This document shows, piece after piece, positions 33,025 to 34,800 of a DNA stretch of 34,800 nucleotides. How positions within the stretch are numbered: position 1 is the first letter of the stretch; each line of letters starts with the position of its first letter. The notes under the pieces were generated by a model. It was not told the DNA's origin. It saw only the letters and a list, made by a program, of their open reading frames with translations, and made no database searches. The translations under genes and the position numbers were made by a program. Source of the DNA: RGIG5675 sp050943435 (lineage in GTDB: Bacteria > Bacillota > Clostridia > Oscillospirales > Ruminococcaceae); contig JBMNPE010000003.1 in NCBI GenBank assembly GCA_050943435.1, forward strand, positions 1 to 34,800, given 5' to 3'.

Positions 33025-33330
33025 TCATACTTTGAACTCGTTTTTCATAATCTGATCGACTTCATCAGAAGAGTAGGTTCTTCCTTCTTTAATGGATGTA
33101 TATCCTTTTTCGAGTTCAGAATTGAGTCTGGAACGGTCCATACCGCCAACAGATGTTGGTTTTCTGCATGAAAGCTGCAGATCCAACGGCAGACCATTTG
33201 TGCGAACGATCTCGCTGTAGAACATCTGAATCGCACTGGCTGGAGTAATTCCAAGTTTACTGAGGATTTCTTCAGCAGTTTTCTTAAGTTTTGAATCTAT
33301 TCTGGCGCATACAACAGAAGTGTTTGCCAT
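33025..33330 (-). CDS. RelB/DinJ-family antitoxin, without visible toxin
   Basis: This 101-residue protein starts with the ribbon-helix-helix of DinJ/RelB antitoxins: a short strand (TSVVCARIDSKLK), then helices with AEEILSKLGITPASAIQMFYSEIVRTNGLPLDL (split over about 19-51). The C-terminal half, which normally wraps the toxin, ends in EGRTYSSDEVDQIMKNEF. AAGGAG lies nine bases before ATG 33330. Its toxin gene (YafQ/RelE type) would be expected directly downstream on the minus strand, but the AT-rich 32836-33024 stretch holds no such frame. It is therefore an orphan, a relic of a module, or works with a toxin elsewhere. Confidence 0.88.
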   Translation of the reverse strand: MANTSVVCARIDSKLKKTAEEILSKLGITPASAIQMFYSEIVRTNGLPLDLQLSCRKPTSVGGMDRSRLNSELEKGYTSIKEGRTYSSDEVDQIMKNEFKV

Positions 33331-33522
33331 TCAGGACATCTCCTTAAGTAATATACAGGTAATACCTTTCCAATAAAATAATATTCCAAATTATGATCTG
33401 TTATTAACTTCAAATATATCAGTTATCGTTTGATTTTGCGTTTTTTCATGAAACGAAAAAAAACCATTCTGACCGCTGAAGATGGTAGAGGAATCGAAAA
33501 AATCCGCTCTCATGCTAAATAA

Positions 33523-33531
33523 TGATATAAT
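33523..33531 (+). promoter_or_regulatory. Extended -10 promoter element for the 33566 gene
   Basis: TGATATAAT (33523-33531) is a TGn-extended consensus -10. No -35 is recognisable, which extended -10 promoters tolerate. The 33331-33522 stretch is AT-rich and otherwise featureless to me. Confidence 0.5.
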
Positions 33532-33565
33532 AATTAACATTAAATAAGACGATCGGAAGATATAT

Positions 33566-33805
33566 ATGACCAGCGACCCTGACCAACCCCGACGGCGGAT
33601 AAATAAAGTGCGGGGTCTCGTATTTCTTATTCTGGGACTTGCGGGAACCGTAATAATAGAATATCTCTGCGCGAGAGGCATTATGAATGCCCCTCTGCTT
33701 GCACTTATTCCATTCATTGCAGCGTGGGCTGGGTTCGACATGTTCCGCAACGCAGTCAAAAAGCCGGAAAAGTCCGATGTTGACAAGAAAACCGGTGGAG
33801 CTTAA
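33566..33805 (+). CDS. Small two-helix membrane protein, unknown function
   Basis: This 79-residue protein has a polar basic N-terminus (DPDQPRRRINKVR), two hydrophobic helices (about 17-36 and 42-62), and a charged C-terminal tail (KKPEKSDVDKKTGG). It looks like a small hairpin membrane protein of the kind often found near housekeeping genes; I cannot name a family. GGAAG lies upstream of ATG 33566. The promoter for the alaS T-box leader is embedded in its last codons, so the downstream gene is transcribed independently. Confidence 0.68.
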   Translation: MTSDPDQPRRRINKVRGLVFLILGLAGTVIIEYLCARGIMNAPLLALIPFIAAWAGFDMFRNAVKKPEKSDVDKKTGGA

Positions 33806-33808
33806 TAT
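33780..33808 (+). promoter_or_regulatory. Promoter of the alaS T-box transcript
   Basis: TTGACA (33780-33785), a 17-bp spacer and TAATAT (33803-33808). Transcription would start near 33815. The -35 and spacer lie inside the end of the 33566 gene. Confidence 0.82.
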
Positions 33809-33814
33809 TACTTT

Positions 33815-34053
33815 GTTCAAGGCGTAGAAGGGGAGTGCGCTTCCCAGATGCTTTAAGAGAGCGCCGCGTGAGGTGCGAGCGGCGCAGCAGCATGGAGTGC
33901 AGATGCCGCCCCGGAGCCCTCCGGGAAATAACCGGGGCGTAAGCCGGCGTTAACGGCAGAGAGCGGCATCCTTTCGGATGCAATTCGGGTGGTACCGCGG
34001 AAAGATCCTATAGTCCTCCGTCCCGTATCAGGGACGTAGGACTATATTTTTTT
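33815..34053 (+). promoter_or_regulatory. T-box leader controlling alaS
   Basis: The leader of about 240 bases shows the T-box sequence GGGTGGTACCGCGG (33987-34000), whose bulge pairs with the NCCA end of uncharged tRNA. Upstream are stem-loops expected for stem I and stems II/III, including GCGCCGC/GCGGCGC (33861-33867 with 33879-33885) and CGCCCCGG/CCGGGGCG (about 33908-33939). It predicts read-through into alaS when tRNA-Ala is uncharged. I cannot place the Ala specifier codon with certainty; a GCA near 33899-33901, in the 3' side of stem I, is a candidate. Confidence 0.93.
34010..34053 (+). terminator. T-box terminator hairpin
   Basis: ATAGTCCTCCGTCCC (34010-34024) pairs with GGGACGTAGGACTAT (34031-34045) with one mismatch, followed by a run of eight T residues. 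It is the default-off structure competing with the antiterminator that includes the T-box sequence just upstream. Confidence 0.93.
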
Positions 34054-34071
34054 AGGAGGATCCCATCGCAA

Positions 34072-34800
34072 ATGAAATGGACTGGCGTAAATGATCTGAG
34101 GGAGACATTCCTCAATTATTTCGTTGAGAGGGGACACTACCGCATGGAGAGCTTCCCGCTCATACCTCAGGATGACAAGAGCCTTCTGCTTATTAATTCA
34201 GGAATGGCTCCCCTCAAGAAGTACTTCCTTCTCGAGAAGAAGGTCCCGGGCGACAGGGCAACAACCTGCCAGAAGTGCATAAGGACACCTGACCTTGAGA
34301 GAGTCGGTAAGACAGCAAGGCACGGCACCTATTTCGAGATGCTCGGCAACTTCTCGTTTGCAAACTATTTCAAGAAGGAAGCCATACCGTGGGCATGGGG
34401 GCTTCTTACCGATGTGCTGGAGCTTCCCGAGGACAAGCTGTACGTCTCCGTATTTGAGGACGACGACGAGGCATACGACATCTGGACAAAGACTGTAGGC
34501 GTACCCGAGAGCCATATGGTGAGGCTCGGCAGGGAGGACAACTTCTGGGAAATCGGCTCAGGACCGTGCGGACCCTGCTCTGAAATCTATTACGACAGGG
34601 GACTCAAGTACGGCTGCGGGAAGCCGACGTGCGGACCGGGATGCGACTGCGACAGGTTCATGGAACTCTGGAACCTGGTGTTCACGCAGTTCATTTCAGA
34701 CGGGGAGGGCCACTATGAAAAGATGGCCCACGGAAACATAGATACGGGAATGGGCCTCGAGAGGCTCGCATGCGTAATGCAGGGAGTCGACAACCTGTTT
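34072..34800 (+). CDS. alaS: Alanyl-tRNA synthetase, 3' end outside window
   Basis: The frame is open to the right edge, giving the first 243 residues. They are the class II catalytic domain of AlaRS: MKWTGVNDLRETFLNYF, then NSGMAPLKKYF, TTCQKCIRTPDLERVG and RHGTYFEMLGNFSFANYF. The stretch GCGKPTCGPGCDCDRFMELWNLVF (split) carries the Cys-rich insertion common in clostridial AlaRS, and GNIDTGMGLERL follows. It charges tRNA-Ala in the cytoplasm. ATG 34072 lies 12 bases after AGGAGG (34054-34059), right behind the T-box terminator, so translation starts only on read-through transcripts. Confidence 0.97.
   Translation, partial: MKWTGVNDLRETFLNYFVERGHYRMESFPLIPQDDKSLLLINSGMAPLKKYFLLEKKVPGDRATTCQKCIRTPDLERVGKTARHGTYFEMLGNFSFANYFKKEAIPWAWGLLTDVLELPEDKLYVSVFEDDDEAYDIWTKTVGVPESHMVRLGREDNFWEIGSGPCGPCSEIYYDRGLKYGCGKPTCGPGCDCDRFMELWNLVFTQFISDGEGHYEKMAHGNIDTGMGLERLACVMQGVDNLF

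Noticed and set aside
1..34800. CRISPR arrays, insertion sequences, prophage or rRNA genes
   Set aside because: I saw no regularly spaced repeats, transposase, integrase or phage structural genes, and no rRNA sequence.

Overview
The window looks like a chromosomal segment of an anaerobic Bacillota, most likely class Clostridia, with moderately high GC. The pointers are a T-box leader on alaS, CIRCE-controlled groESL, strong AGGAGG-type ribosome binding sites, a Cys-rich clostridial-type AlaRS, a HydA-like [FeFe] hydrogenase, and very heavy use of AGG (Arg) and CTC (Leu) in most genes. I cannot name the genus.

Layout. From 1 to 5.2 kb: the 3' part of an ABC exporter gene, a 57-residue FeoB-associated-type Cys-rich peptide, a membrane-anchored alpha/beta hydrolase, ruvX, tRNA-Leu(GAG) with promoter and terminator, and a two-gene operon of an exported trigger-factor-like lipoprotein and a membrane-anchored protein. 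From 5.3 to 9.9 kb: phosphoketolase carrying a one-base frameshift, an iron-sulfur-flavoprotein-like reductase, a LysR regulator and a NimA-like flavin-binding protein. From 9.9 to 14.6 kb: a minus-strand metal exporter (ArsP_2-like), then a second alpha/beta hydrolase, an ABC-F ATPase and a PAP2 phosphatase. From 14.7 to 19.8 kb, mainly minus strand: an alkaline-phosphatase-superfamily enzyme, an amino-acid permease, a small plus-strand anchored protein, and a DHHW/MBOAT pair for surface-polymer O-acetylation. From 19.9 to 23 kb: a small membrane protein, a Gx-type transporter, and groES-groEL behind a CIRCE operator.

From 23.1 to 32.8 kb the base and codon usage changes (CTG for Leu, mixed Arg codons, lower GC). 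This block holds a MATE exporter, two paralogous MarR regulators, a heterodimeric ABC exporter, a fumarate-reductase-like flavoprotein and a multi-cluster [FeFe] hydrogenase. A palindromic site with half-site ATAGC recurs in front of the MATE gene (twice), the second marR and the flavoprotein gene. I infer a MarR-controlled, probably acquired module that senses a small molecule, exports it, and may reduce it with electrons linked to H2. This is the best candidate in the window for an undescribed system.

The window closes with an orphan RelB/DinJ antitoxin (minus strand), a small membrane protein, and the T-box-controlled start of alaS, which runs off the right edge.
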